DNA of 64,000 nucleotides from Porphyra umbilicalis (taxonomy: Eukaryota; Rhodophyta; Bangiophyceae; Bangiales; Bangiaceae): NCBI GenBank assembly GCA_002049455.2, contig KV918898.1, positions 1-64,000 of the forward strand. The letters are read 5' to 3'. Under the pieces are notes generated by a model. It was not told the DNA's origin, did no database searches, and saw nothing but the letters and a program-made list of their open reading frames with translations. The position numbers and the translations under genes are program-made. Shown here piece by piece: positions 1 through 9,829 of the stretch (the first letter of the stretch is position 1; every line of letters begins with the position of its first letter).

Positions 1-1128
1 GTTGCCAGCCGCATGACGGCGGCGGAAAAGGCCTACCGCGCGGGCGCCGCGGAGCGGGCGGCGGAGGAAGCCGCCGAGCGGCGCGCCGAGGCGCGCGCGG
101 CGCGCGACGCTGCCGCCGCCGGCGGCAGCGGCGTCCCCCGCAACGCGCCGCTCGACGGCGTGCGGCCGCCGCGGCTCCTCGACGAGCACTTTGAGGTGGT
201 GCTCCAGGCGTACGCCGCGTCGGCCAGTGAGGAGGAAGAGGCGTCGGGCGACGACGGGGCGGGCGCCCCGTCGGTCGGGGGGGCAACCGCCACGACGGCC
301 ACGGCGGGGGGGGGGACGACCTCTCCAACTATGCCGACATCATTGACGCTTTTTACGCCGACTTTTCGGCGCACGGGCTGCACGACCGGGTGACGACGGC
401 GGTGCCGACCGAGGGCGCCGCCGCCGCGCGCGCGCGGCTGGGCGTTGCCCCGCGGGCGGCGGCGGCAGCGGCCGCGGCCGCCGCCACCGCCACCGCCGCC
501 ACCTCTGCCGGCGGCGGCGCCCCCCCCTCCCTCCCTCCTCGACGGCCGCCACGGATGGTGCCGGCAACGACGGCGCGCCCCCCCCCCCCCCCCCGACTCG
601 TCCGACACGGACTCGGAAGTCGAGTACGAGGCCTACACGGACGACCACCACGCGCTCGCCAAGTGGGATTGCGAGACGGTTTTGACGACGTACACCAACA
701 CGGAAAACTTGCCGTCGGTCATTGGCCTGCCGCCGCGGCGGCCAGCGACGATTGCGCTCGATCGGCGGTTTGGGGCGCCCGCCGACTACCTCCCCGCGTC
801 CGCGTCGGCGGTGCCGCCGGCGTTGCGCCCGGTGCTCGTCCCCGCCGACGGCGACGGCGACGGCAACGGCGACGGCGGGGACGGGGTGGGCCCTGCGACG
901 GCGGGCGACGGCGACGGCGGCGGCGGCGGTGCCGCCGGCGCCGCCCGCCCGCGCGGCGAGGGCGCCGCCGCCAAGCGCGCGCGCAAGGCGGCGGTCAAGG
1001 CCGCGCGGCGGGCGCGGCGGGCGGAAAAGGCGGCGGTCAAGGACGCGTTTGCGGTCGAGGGGGGGCGCCAAAGCCGCCACGCAACGGCGGTCGGCACCGC
1101 GCGCGTCGCGGTGCACTTTGCGGCGTGA
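1..1128 (+). CDS. LTV1: LTV1 homologue, 3' part (40S ribosome export/biogenesis factor), 5' end outside window
   Basis: LTV1 is a non-ribosomal factor bound to pre-40S particles, needed for late small-subunit assembly and nuclear export. Three LTV1 landmarks appear in order: a LLDEHFEVVLQAY segment (about 171-212), the hallmark KWDCETVLTTYTN segment (about 661-700), and a very basic C-terminus of the RKAAVKAARRARRAEKAA type before the TGA at 1126-1128. The reading frame moves twice: at a G10 run (306-315), after which DDLSNYADIIDAFYADF continues in another frame, and back at a C17 run (578-594). The two shifts cancel, so the sequence probably has wrong homopolymer lengths and the gene is not dead. 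Alanine- and glycine-rich linkers are longer than in yeast or animal LTV1. The family call is firm; the exact protein sequence across the two runs is uncertain. Confidence 0.85.
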
Positions 1129-1563
1129 GGTGGGGGGGGTTGCGGTGGTGGGGCTTGCCGTACTGCCGGGGCTGCCCTTTTATTTTTTTTTGCTCTTCTT
1201 GTCCCCTCTGTGTTCGAGCGATGAATTTGTGGAGGCCCAACTCCACTCGGGTCCGGAGCCGATCAACCAATGAAACACCTCGCACCAGCCAAGTACTGGC
1301 AGTGAGCATCGTCGCAACTGTCGTGTGGCTTGGCGGAAAGTGGCGGTGTTTTGTGACCGGCGTGCCGCCTGCGCCGCCGTCGCCCCACCGCCGGGAATCT
1401 TGCGGGCCCGCAGCACGCCAAGCTTGTGCTCACCCGCCGTCTCGACGCCTGTTTCTTTTTCCATCACTCTGCCCCCCACCGCCCTCTTGTCTTCTCTCGG
1501 GTGCCGGCTCATCTCGCCGACTCAAACACCCCTTTTGTAGCCCTCTACCCCCATCTGGTCGCC
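1129..1563. other. intergenic, LTV1 to TCTP
   Basis: No coding signal was seen. The last 150 bp before the TCTP start are C/T-rich, as they are before most starts in this window, so this is likely the TCTP promoter and 5' leader. Confidence 0.5.
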
Positions 1564-2483
1564 ATGAAGGTCTTCAAAGATGTATTTACCGGTACGTTCT
1601 CTGGTCGGCAAACCGTCTCGTGCGGTCTGGCTGGTAGTCCGCTCGCCGTCTGCGCTTTGGCGCGCTGGAGAGCGGCGCTCTCCAGTGCATCGTTGGAAGG
1701 AGCAAGGAGCTGGACGTCGTGTTGCGTGGGTCAGGGTCTGACGTCTTTCCTTTTTCTTTTTGACTGCCTCCGCTGCTGCCTGGGTCGAATGGCGTCTGCT
1801 TTGGAACTGGTTGGCGTGTGGTTGGTCGTGTATGTGATCGCGTGTATCCCGGGTGGTTTGCACCGACCCCGTTGTGGTGGTGCTCGGACCAATCCCTTTT
1901 CTTTTGTACCTGTTGGTGCCGCTCGGACGTGCTGCACGCTTGGTCTTACGTGCCTTCCCTCGTCTCCTCGCTCCTCCCCCCCCCTCCTGCTGCGGGATTG
2001 CGCTGCACAGAGGACGAGATGTGCTCGGACGCCATGAAGAACCTTCGCGAGGAGGAGGACGGCCTTCTCCTGGTCATCGACTCGTACAACATTGCGGAGG
2101 GCGGCGAGGACTATGGCATTGAGAACAATGACGAGGACGCTGCCGGCGACGGCGAGGGCGCGGCGCAGGTCAACATTGTCGTCCACTCGTTTGGCCTCCA
2201 GACGTGCCCGATGACCAAGAAGGACTTCCAGACGGTCATCAAGAAGTACCTCAGGAAGGTTAAGGGCCACCTCGAGGCCAACGAGCCGGAAAAGACGGAC
2301 AAGTTCATGGCCGGCATGAAGGCGTGGATCCCCAAGATGCTCAAGGACTTTGGGGAGTACGACTTTTACATGGGCAAGAGCTGCGACCCGGACGCGGGGC
2401 TGGTCATGGCCAAGTATGAGGAGGGCGCGTCGTTCCCGACGTTTTACTACATCCTCGACGGCCTCAAGGGGGAGAAGTTCTAA
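1564..2483 (+). CDS. TCTP: Translationally controlled tumour protein (TCTP), two exons
   Basis: TCTP is a small cytosolic protein linked to growth control and calcium and microtubule binding. Exon 1 (1564-1591) encodes MKVFKDVFT, matching the usual TCTP start. A 419-bp intron follows, and exon 2 (2011-2483) begins with EDEMCSDAMK and runs to GEKF and TAA. The joined protein is about 166 residues, normal for the family. The TCTP signature region (GIENNDEDAAG, then VVHSFGLQTCPMTKKDFQTVI) and the conserved C-terminal half (YDFYMGKSCDPDAGLV) are present. Reading exon 2 alone would miss the true start, because the sequence just upstream (from about 1818) is open but intronic. No frame breaks. Confidence 0.95.
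1592..2010 (+). other. intron in TCTP
   Basis: Donor GTACGT at 1592 and acceptor GCACAG ending at 2010. A C-rich tract lies 30-50 bp before the acceptor. The splice joins ACCG to AGGAC and keeps the TCTP frame. Confidence 0.85.
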
Positions 2484-2915
2484 AAATTGTACACTGCTTT
2501 CTCTATCTGCGTATGCGTCAGCAACCGCTGTTTTATGTCTTCGTGCACGGTTTGTTGGTTTGTGTTCGACGGTTTTTGGCGCCGGCTGTGCCTGCTGTTC
2601 GGACAGCACCCGAAGCGTTGTCCTCGAACGAGCACCATTGCGCCCGTCACGCTGGTGTTTATCCCTGCCACGCGACGTGGTCGCAGCGCAGCAGGAACGG
2701 CGGCTCTGCCACACAGATGTGGCGATCACGTAGCGAAACAAAGAAGCGCACATGTCCACCAGCATACCTCGTCCCAAGACAGACCTCCCGTACAATATCG
2801 TCACCTCGGGATACGTGACCCTGCGACACTCAACACACCAGCACACTCGCCTTCCCCTCCCACATCTTCCCCCATCGCGCGAGCCCCACTGCCACCACCC
2901 TCACCCCCACCCCAC
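2484..2915. other. intergenic between convergent genes
   Basis: This is the space between TCTP (+) and the SRP54-M-like gene (-). It should hold both 3' untranslated regions. No other signal was seen. Confidence 0.4.
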
Positions 2916-3700
2916 CTAGCCCCGCTGCGAGTGCATGTGCATCGTCGCCCCACTCCCCGGCGCCGCCATCATGACCTGCAGCTCCTTGCGGGTTTTTGGC
3001 AGCGCCCGCCCCGCGGCTTTCCGCTTGCGCAACCACTTTTGCAGCACCGCCATCGTCTGCACGTTGCGCACGAGGCCGTCGACCTTGTCCGCCCCCACCC
3101 CCGACGTGGCCGCCACCCGCCGCGTGGCCGCCCCACCGAGAAGGCGCACCTGCCGCCGCTCCGCGGGCGTCATGGCCGCAATCATCTTTTCGACTTCGGT
3201 CACCTCCGCAACGGCCGCGGAGGAGGCGACCCACGGGAGGGAGGCGCGCCAGCCGTCGAGGCCGGCGGCGGCCTTGCCGGCCTGCACGATGGACAGGTAG
3301 GCGTCGGCGTCCATGGCGCGGGGGAGCTCCACAAGCGAATTGAGCGTGAGCGCAAAGGCTTCGGCCGCTTGGGCGACCTCCTTGTCCGACTTCATTTTTT
3401 GGTACGTGTCGCCGACAGAGGAGAAGAGGCCGTGGGGGGGGGGGTCCCATGCACATGCCGCCGTGGCGCCGCCACGGAAGCTACCGCAGGTGTGCCGGCC
3501 GCCGCTGCCGCCAGTGACCGCGGGGCGGGGAGACCATGGAGCGTGCGGCGCGCCGGCTCAGCGGGGTGCCCCGCCGACGCTGGCGCGACGCGGCCACTAG
3601 AACAGCCGGCAGGCAGCAGAAAAGACCATCCCGAGGGTGGCGCGTTTGAGCGAGCCCTCGCGACGGTGGCCACGGACGGGAGCAGACCGCGGGCGGCCAT
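2916..3700 (-). CDS. Probable mitochondrial protein with C-terminal SRP54 M-domain-like region
   Basis: The N-terminus from ATG at 3700 (MAARGLLPSVATVARARSN) is rich in R, S and A with no acidic residues, like a mitochondrial presequence. It leads to LFSSVGDTYQKMKSDKEV, a typical mature start. The C-terminal half carries EVEKMIAAMTPAERRQVRLL, then RRVAATSGVGADKVDGLV and a basic helix LQKWLRKRKAAGRALPKTRKEL. This order resembles the SRP54/Ffh M-domain pattern (MTPxER..LL..S/RRRVA.GSG...V..L...), but the GTPase domain is absent. The frame shifts at a G11 run (3434-3444), between the presequence and the mature part; an upstream in-frame ATG at 3748 is an alternative start. The M-domain match is from memory of the family and moderate in strength. 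Plastid targeting is also possible. Confidence 0.6.
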
Positions 3701-3748
3701 GGCAGCGTTAAGCGGCAGCACGGCGGCGGTCGCCGCGCCCGCGTCCAA

Positions 3749-4501
3749 GGTGGTGCGCGACGCTCCGCCGCGGGACCAAGGCTGTCAAGTCCGTGAGCAC
3801 TGCCAACTCCATCTTTCCAAAGCAAACCCGTGACGATTGTGTTGGATCCTTGCTGCGGGGCCACTTTATTCGTGCCTCGCAACTATGAACCAGACACGTG
3901 GGGCTCAAACCTCCGTGCACGACGCGCCCAAATCACGGCGCGCGCCGCCGCTCCGCATGCGCCCGTCGCCGCGCCGTGCCGCGCGCCCGCCGCGCCAGCT
4001 GCCGTTTTTTTCCGTGGTGCCTCTCTGCGCCGCCGCCGGCGTCGGCCGCGTCCCCCCGTCGCCGCGCGTCACCGGCCGTTCGTCCTTGTGATTTTTTTCT
4101 TCCTCCCGACTTTTCAGGCTGGACTTTTGGGGCGCCCGCCCCTCGCGCGTCGTCCGTGCCGCGGCGCGTTGCCCCGCTTCTTTTTTTTCCGCCACGCGCC
4201 GCCGCCCTGGTGCCAGCGGTGCAACACCCCGCACGGCGTGGCCGTCCTCTCTCCCCGGTCTGCCGTTGTGCGGCGTGTGGCGCGGCGTCCCTGCCTTGTT
4301 TTTTTTTTCTTGGGCGCCCGCTTGTCACTTGTGCCGCGCCTGTTGCCCCGCGCGACGCCCAAACGCCTCGTCTTGTTCTCCCCCCCCCCCCCCCCCCCGC
4401 CCGCCCCCCCTGGCCATCCTCCCACCCCCATCCCCCCCCCCCCATCCTAGACCCGCGTGTCGCTCCCGCGGCGCATTGTTTTTGGGGGTGGACCACCCAC
4501 C
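3749..4501. other. intergenic, low-complexity, divergent promoter region
   Basis: GC-rich sequence with scattered T8-T9 runs and a C18 stretch (about 4381-4398). It separates the minus-strand gene from TFIIS. The 120 bp before the TFIIS start are almost pure C/T. No coding similarity was seen in either strand. Confidence 0.5.
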
Positions 4502-5527
4502 ATGGGCGGCGGCGGCGGCGCCCCCGACGGCGGCGGCGGCCGCGCGACCCCGACCCTGAAAGTCGCCAAGCCGATTGCCAAGAGCCCGGGGCCGACGACG
4601 CCACGGGCGCCGGGCGGCGGCAAGTCGGACCGCGACCGCGCCGACGGCGGCCGGGGTGAGCGACGGGAGCGGGAGCGGGAGCGGGAGCGGGAGCGGGAGC
4701 GGGAGCGGGAGCGGGAGCGGGAGCGGGACCGCGGCGATCGCGGCGGCGAGCGGGACGGCCGCCGGGGGCGGGAGCGGGACGGCCGCCGCGACCGCGACCG
4801 CGACCGCGACCGCGACGACCGCCGCGGCGACGGGGGTGGCGGCAGCGGCAAGCGCCCGGCATCGTCGCGCGACGGCGCGTCGGGCAAGCGCCCGGCCGCC
4901 GACGGGGGCGCCCGCGAGGCCGACACCGCCGCCCCGCCTGCCGGCACGGTCGCCGCCGCCGCCGCCATCGATGCGGGCACCGGCGGCGGCGCGGCACCCG
5001 CCCCCTTCCCCCGCCTCCCCCTCACCGGCGACAAGATGCGGGACAAGGTGCGGAGCCTGATCGCGTCGGCGCTCTACAAAGACACTGACGGCCTCGTGGC
5101 CGACTTGGCGGGCGCGGAGCCCGCCGCCGCCGCCGTCGAGGCGGCCATGTTCACCGCCACCGGCACCGACGTTGGCGGCGCGTACAAGTCCAAGTACCGG
5201 CAGCTGTCGTTTAACCTCAAGGACGCCAAAAATGTGGCGCTCCGCAGTCGTGTCCTCCGCGGCGACTTGACGCCGGCCGTCCTCGTCGGCATGAGCAACG
5301 AGGAGCTGGCGAATGAGGAGACCAAGGCGTACCGCAAGGAGGTGGCCGAGACGATGCTGCGGGAAGCGCAGCCGGGGGGGAATGCGCGCGCAACGACCGA
5401 CATGTTTCGGTGTGGCAAGTGCAAGCAGCGGCGGACGACGTATCACCAGATGCAGACGCGGTCGGCGGACGAGCCGATGACGACGTTTGTGTGTTGTTTG
5501 GAATGTGGGAACCGGTGGAAGTGTTGA
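4502..5527 (+). CDS. TFIIS: Transcription elongation factor TFIIS-like
   Basis: TFIIS rescues backtracked RNA polymerase II by stimulating transcript cleavage. The C-terminal half shows the central domain (DKMRDKVRSLIASALYK; SKYRQLSFNLKDAKN; LRGDLTPAVLVGMSNEELAN) and the zinc ribbon: CGKC, then the catalytic loop QTRSADEPMTTFV with its D-E pair, then CLECGNRWKC. All four ribbon cysteines are present. The first half (from ATG 4502) is low complexity: Gly-rich, then an Arg-Glu tract from a hexanucleotide repeat and an Arg-Asp tract. The usual N-terminal LW domain is not visible; it may be lost, or lie in an unseen upstream exon. A GTG at 4457 is in frame but the ATG at 4502 is preferred. Confidence 0.9.
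   Translation: MGGGGGAPDGGGGRATPTLKVAKPIAKSPGPTTPRAPGGGKSDRDRADGGRGERRERERERERERERERERERERDRGDRGGERDGRRGRERDGRRDRDRDRDRDDRRGDGGGGSGKRPASSRDGASGKRPAADGGAREADTAAPPAGTVAAAAAIDAGTGGGAAPAPFPRLPLTGDKMRDKVRSLIASALYKDTDGLVADLAGAEPAAAAVEAAMFTATGTDVGGAYKSKYRQLSFNLKDAKNVALRSRVLRGDLTPAVLVGMSNEELANEETKAYRKEVAETMLREAQPGGNARATTDMFRCGKCKQRRTTYHQMQTRSADEPMTTFVCCLECGNRWKC
4665..4728 (+). repeat. GGGAGC hexanucleotide microsatellite
   Basis: About ten GGGAGC units inside the TFIIS gene encode an Arg-Glu tract. A related CGCGAC repeat follows at about 4788-4815 and encodes Arg-Asp. Length variation by whole units keeps the frame. Confidence 0.9.
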
Positions 5528-5877
5528 GGGGTGGACGATGGGGCTGTGGGGGGGGGGGTTGGTGGGGAAGAAACGGAAGGAGAGAAGCTGGTTGCATTCT
5601 GATGCGCTTCCACCGGGCAGCATCTGTAGCAAAACCAATGAAGCGGAAGAAGTAATGGCACTGCCCGGTGAGTTTGGCCGTGTTTCATCTTAAATTGAGC
5701 TCCCGTTACAGTAGCATCCCGTTCCCATCCCAGTGACTCAGGACGATGACCAGATCCCGCTTGCTCCACCGTCCTCGCCGTCAAAGTCTCGCCCCCCTGC
5801 CTCCTCCCCCGCACAAGGCTGCTGCTTGCTGAACGACGGGCCTTGAAGCGGCCTTCTTCTCTGGTTGGCTGCCCACG
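5528..5877. other. intergenic, TFIIS to HisI
   Basis: No gene is visible. The sequence becomes C/T-rich from about 5760 towards the next start. Confidence 0.4.
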
Positions 5878-6499
5878 ATGGCCCACTCCCCTGCCTTCCT
5901 CCCTGGCGCTGGGACAACGTCGCTCTGGCCCGCTGCCCCCACCTCGGCGGCCTGCCGCCGTCGCCCCCCGTCGTTCCCAATCGCCCCTCCCGCCCCCCTC
6001 TGGGAACCCCCCACCGCCTGTGCGTCGACCCCCTCAAGCCCTCCCGCCTCGGATACCGCCCCGACCCCCCCCCCCCTGCGTGGACGCCGTCCCCCACCCT
6101 CGACGTCGCCCCCATCCTCGACACGGTCGCGTGGAACGACGCCGGCCTCGTCCCCGCCATTGCGCAGCAGTACGACACGCGGGAGGTGCTCATGATGGCG
6201 TGGATGAACCGCGAGTCGCTCGCCATCACCCTCCGCACGGGCGTGGCCGTCTACTGGTCCCGCTCCCGCGGCGCATTGTGGCGCAAGGGCGAGTCTTCGG
6301 GACAGACGCAGGCAGTGACGGGGCTGACCGTGGATTGTGATGGGGACACTGTGTTGGTTGAGGTCGACCAGGTCGGGGTGGCGTGCCACACGGGGCGGCG
6401 GAGCTGCTTTTACATGCGCGTCGGCGAGGGGGGGCGATGGAGGAGTCGATGGGGGTGGAGGTCGACCCGTCAGAGCTGTATGGGAAGAAGAGTGCCTGA
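5878..6499 (+). CDS. hisI: Phosphoribosyl-AMP cyclohydrolase (histidine biosynthesis step 3)
   Basis: The enzyme (EC 3.5.4.19) opens the purine ring of PR-AMP. The core is clear: [50 protein letters not shown] and the metal-binding end [12 protein letters not shown]. From ATG 5878 the first 60 residues look like a plastid transit peptide in frame 1. The enzyme core is in frame 3, with the change at a C12 run (6065-6076). A second change at the G7 run (6428-6434) lets the protein continue as [21 protein letters not shown] and end at TGA 6497-6499. No PR-ATP pyrophosphohydrolase domain follows, so unlike plant HISN2 this is the single-function bacterial form. The frame jumps are probably homopolymer errors. 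Confidence 0.85.
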
Positions 6500-7337
6500 G
6501 GATAGGTGTGGTAGCTGAGGAGGGTGTAGGAGCCGGGATCGTGTCCGACCCCTCCGGACTGAAGGCGATCCCTGCGCCGTGCTCCTTAGAGCGTGGGCGC
6601 ACTTGAGCCCGTTTTCGCAAGCAATTCTTGTCAGACGGCATGTTGCAGCACACGATCTTGTCGCATGAACATGTGCAGCAGCAAGTTCTTGTCTTTTGAC
6701 GGTTGGTGGGTAGAGCCTGGATATGTAAGCTGCCAATCAGTGCTTCAGAACCTTGACCCGAAAAGCATGGCGCGCCCTCATCGCAAGTTTCTTGCAGGGT
6801 TCGATACGTGCGGTTGTTCACGCACTCTGAAGCGCAGTTCTGCAGCATGAAAACATGTTCTTTTGCTCTCAGAGTCTGCACCGCCGCGAGACGCTTCTTG
6901 TGATATGAATTTAGAAGTGCAATCTGCGCACAACCTTGTCGCAAACCACTTGTACTGAAAACTGGGCCACAGGGTACTGTGAGGGCGGTGCCAACGAGTT
7001 CTTGGAGTCCAAAACGTGCCGATTTGCTGCTTGCGTGCGCCCACGCTTTAAGGAGCACTGTGCTGTCCGGGTCTTGCTCTTCTTGTGTGGTCGTAGTCAT
7101 GAACATGAAGTGGCACCCCCTTTTCATGCCAACAGTCACCTAACTTCATAGTATGGTACAGTTCGGTCAGGTTGTGATGGACCCTTCTCCTGTGCTGAAG
7201 TTTAGTCACCATGGTGACGAAGAGTGGCTGACACCTACCCCGTCCCAGCGCCTGTTTGACCGTGTCTTCCATCACCCGCCCTTCCGCTCTGTCTCCCTCT
7301 GACTTGCTCTCCTGCCTCTTGACACCCCCATCGTCCG
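6500..7337. other. intergenic, HisI to HIT gene
   Basis: Less GC-rich than the genes. A long minus-strand open frame covers it but has no recognisable domain and runs antisense through hisI, so it is not accepted. No RNA gene was seen. Confidence 0.4.
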
Positions 7338-8082
7338 ATGCCTCCACAGTCTGCCCCGGTGGACGTGGAGCAACCCCTTCTTGAGGTGTGGGCCCGCTTT
7401 TTCTCAGTCAATGCCGAGCGCGTGCTGTACAAGGATGAGCAGGTGGTTGCGTTTTGGGACTGAAGTCCGGCGGCGGCCATGTACGTTTTCAGATGGACCG
7501 GGTGGGGCTGTTTAGTGGGAAGTGCAGGCGGTTGGGTCAGGTGGGGGACTGCAGGTTGGCTGTGGGGGCTGTGGTTTGGTGTGGTACCGTCCACCGGCGG
7601 GCTACCATGGTGCACCACGGCGTCGAATGGCGGCGCGGTGGCTGATGGTCATCCTGCTGACCGAACCGCTGCGCCTGCATGCGGAACTTTAGACGCTTGT
7701 TACATGTCGCTCTTCCTATACAACCCTACCCCCCCGTCGTCTCAGTCACTTGCTCATCGTCCCGCGCCACATTCCCCTAATGGGCGTCGAGTCGCTCTCC
7801 GCCGAGCACGCGCCGCTCCTCGCCCACATGGGCGCCGTCGGGCGGCGCCTCGCGGGGGGCGCCACCCCCCAAGTTGGGCGCCCCGCCCCCGTCGATACGG
7901 ACGAGGTCATCCTCGGCTTCCACCGGTGGCCGCTCCGCTCCGTGCCGCACCTCCACCTCCACGCGCTGCGGCGGCCGTTTACGCCCGGCTGGCAATCCGC
8001 CCGCTACACCGAGTGGTCGTGCGCGTGCGGCGCGGGCTTCATCGATCTGGCGACGGTCGTCGAGCGGCTGTCGAGCGGCTAA
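7338..8082 (+). CDS. HIT-family (HINT3/aprataxin-like) nucleotide hydrolase, two exons, in-frame TGA
   Basis: HIT proteins hydrolyse nucleotide phosphoramidates or adenylylated substrates using a histidine triad. Exon 1 (7338-7480) gives ERVLYKDEQVVAFWD, a TGA at 7461-7463, then SPAAA. Exon 2 (7746-8082) gives IHLLIVPRHIPLMGVESL and the triad VPHLHLHALRR. The arrangement matches the family pattern F-x-D-x-x-P-A-A...H-x-L-V-V-P-x-x-H-I, so the TGA sits at a variable position inside a conserved block. Splicing at 7480/7746 restores an Ile codon. A C-terminal YTEWSCACGAGFIDLATVVERL fits the HINT3-type tail. The TGA could be a real nonsense mutation, a base error or recoding. About 159 residues if read through. 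Confidence 0.75.
7481..7745 (+). other. intron in HIT gene
   Basis: Donor GTACGT at 7481 and acceptor TCTCAG ending at 7745, 265 bp. Joining the flanks yields a continuous HIT domain, which is the main evidence for the intron. Confidence 0.8.
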
Positions 8083-8778
8083 TGGGGTGTCGACGGCGCT
8101 CGGGGCGGTGTGCCCCGTCCCTTACCCCCCACCATCCACGGCGTCGCGGTCGGCGCGACGGCCGACAGGTCGACCGGCTTGCGGTGTCGACCCCCGTGGC
8201 GGCGCCCGCCGTACGCCGGGGCCCTCACGCCAGGCCGGAGAACCCGTCTTGCGTGGATGGCTGTGCGCGTGCACCAACCCGTAGCCACGTCAACGCACGT
8301 CGTCGGCAAACCGATTAAAAGGCGATACCATGAAAAAGGAGTTTGCGCTGAGAAGTGCCGCGCTGCCTGCCTCGCGGCCGCACGGTGGCGCACCGCCCGT
8401 CACCCCGCGAGGCGCGTCAGCGACCGCCGCCACGTCCCTCGCGGCCGTACGGGCCCCGCCCCCCCTCCGTAAGCCCCCCTCCCCCCCCCGCGGGCGCGGC
8501 GTCTACTTATTGGGGCAGTGTCGGCCCCGACGCGGGCAGCGCTCGCCGGGCCGCGGAGGCCGCCACTGACAGCCCCGTGCCGACGGCAAAGAGGGCGGCG
8601 GTTTGGTAGCACGCCGTCGCGGCGGCAGCTGGACCAGGAAAAGGGGGCGGTCGCCGGCGACGGGGGCGTTGTGAAGAAGCCAACAAGATAGAGCGGCCAG
8701 CACAAGACGAAACAAAAAACAATTCAGTCTGGGTTGGACAACGTGGTGGGGGGTGGTCGTCAGACACCTCTACCTACG
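8083..8778. other. intergenic, convergent
   Basis: GC-rich low-complexity sequence between the HIT gene and the minus-strand gene at 8779. Nothing identified. Confidence 0.4.
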
Positions 8779-9252
8779 TCATGTCGCGTTCTCCGGAAGG
8801 CGACTTATTTGACGGGTTCCCCCGCAGTACCCCTCTCCGCTCACCGAGCCGCAGCACCCAGCCGCCGCCATCCAAGCAAATGATATGTGGTCACTGGGAT
8901 TCCCCGCCAGGCCATTGGCGCCGATCGAGGCGCCAGCGCCGTTGCCGCAGCCCCCACCCTCCTCCGCCACCGCGTGATTGCGCCAGCTCCCACACTTGTC
9001 CACAGCCCGTAACCCACAACCCCAAAAGCTCGTACCGACGCGCTGGTTTGCCTCCAAGCCGCACCAGTAGCTGCTGGCCCGCCACCCGCCTCCCCCGCCA
9101 CGCCACAGCGGTCCGTCACCCAACATACCAAAGTCCCCGTGGTAGCCCGTGAACCGGTAGCCGCTCGAAAAGAGGCTACCAAAAACGAACAGCGTCACCG
9201 CCCCAGTCGCTAGTACAATTGTCCGCCCCGACGGCGCCGGGAGGGCGCCCAT
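8779..9252 (-). CDS. Hypothetical small membrane protein
   Basis: From ATG at 9252 the product begins MGALPAPSGRTIVLATG and has one strong transmembrane segment (TIVLATGAVTLFVFGSLF, residues about 11-28). A Gly-, Trp- and Cys-rich soluble part follows, to a stop at 8779 (about 157 residues). No family is recognised. Support for a real gene is the pyrimidine-rich leader directly upstream on this strand (complement of about 9330-9372), as before other genes here, and divergence from the plastid membrane gene at 9830. The end of the frame could be wrong if an intron exists. Confidence 0.4.
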   Translation of the reverse strand: MGALPAPSGRTIVLATGAVTLFVFGSLFSSGYRFTGYHGDFGMLGDGPLWRGGGGGWRASSYWCGLEANQRVGTSFWGCGLRAVDKCGSWRNHAVAEEGGGCGNGAGASIGANGLAGNPSDHISFAWMAAAGCCGSVSGEGYCGGTRQISRLPENAT

Positions 9253-9829
9253 GGCGGCGCCGCCACCAGCCGCGGGGAACGCGGGCAGCGGCAACGAATG
9301 GGGATGCCGTGGAAGGACTAATCTGGCACACCAGGAGGAGGAAAGAGGAAGGAGAGGAGGGGAAGAGAGCCGACGGAGGACGGTGGTTCCCAGCTGGGAC
9401 GTCGACTGTCGGCACTGCGGGAAAGACGACCGACGTCCAGTCTTTGCAGTCTAAGATCTGAAGTGGTCCCCCTTCCTGATGTCGCACAGATGCCGCAGCG
9501 CAGCTGCTGCACCACACGCGCGGCATCGAGCTGTGGCTTGGATGCGCGTGGCTCTCGCATGCTTCTAGCCACACGGCGGGCATCGCCCACGACCCCACTG
9601 GCGCAGGTGTTTGGTAGAGTCGGTCTGGCTCGCTGCCGTCCCCCGACACCTGCTCCTATCTCCTCCCTCCTTTCTTTCCACCGCATCGCCACACTGCCGC
9701 CCGACTGTCGTGTCTGCCATACCGCCCCTCTCTGGTTTCTTTCTCTGACCATAGTAGTGACCCAACGGCGACTGTTGGCGCAGTGCTCCTGCTCCTTGCT
9801 CCTCACACGCTTCCTCCTTCTGTTCAACC
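9253..9829. promoter_or_regulatory. probable bidirectional promoter region
   Basis: 577 bp between two divergent starts. Both ends are pyrimidine-rich in the direction of their gene. No TATA box is evident. Inferred from layout only. Confidence 0.35.

Noticed and set aside
6800..6830. GGGTTCGATAC stretch recalling a tRNA T-arm
   Set aside because: No cloverleaf can be completed around it.
5781..7139. 452-codon minus-strand open frame
   Set aside because: Runs antisense through the well-supported hisI gene and has no recognisable domain.
7461..7463. TGA as a selenocysteine codon
   Set aside because: No SECIS element was recognised and the family has no Cys at that position; nonsense or base error is simpler.
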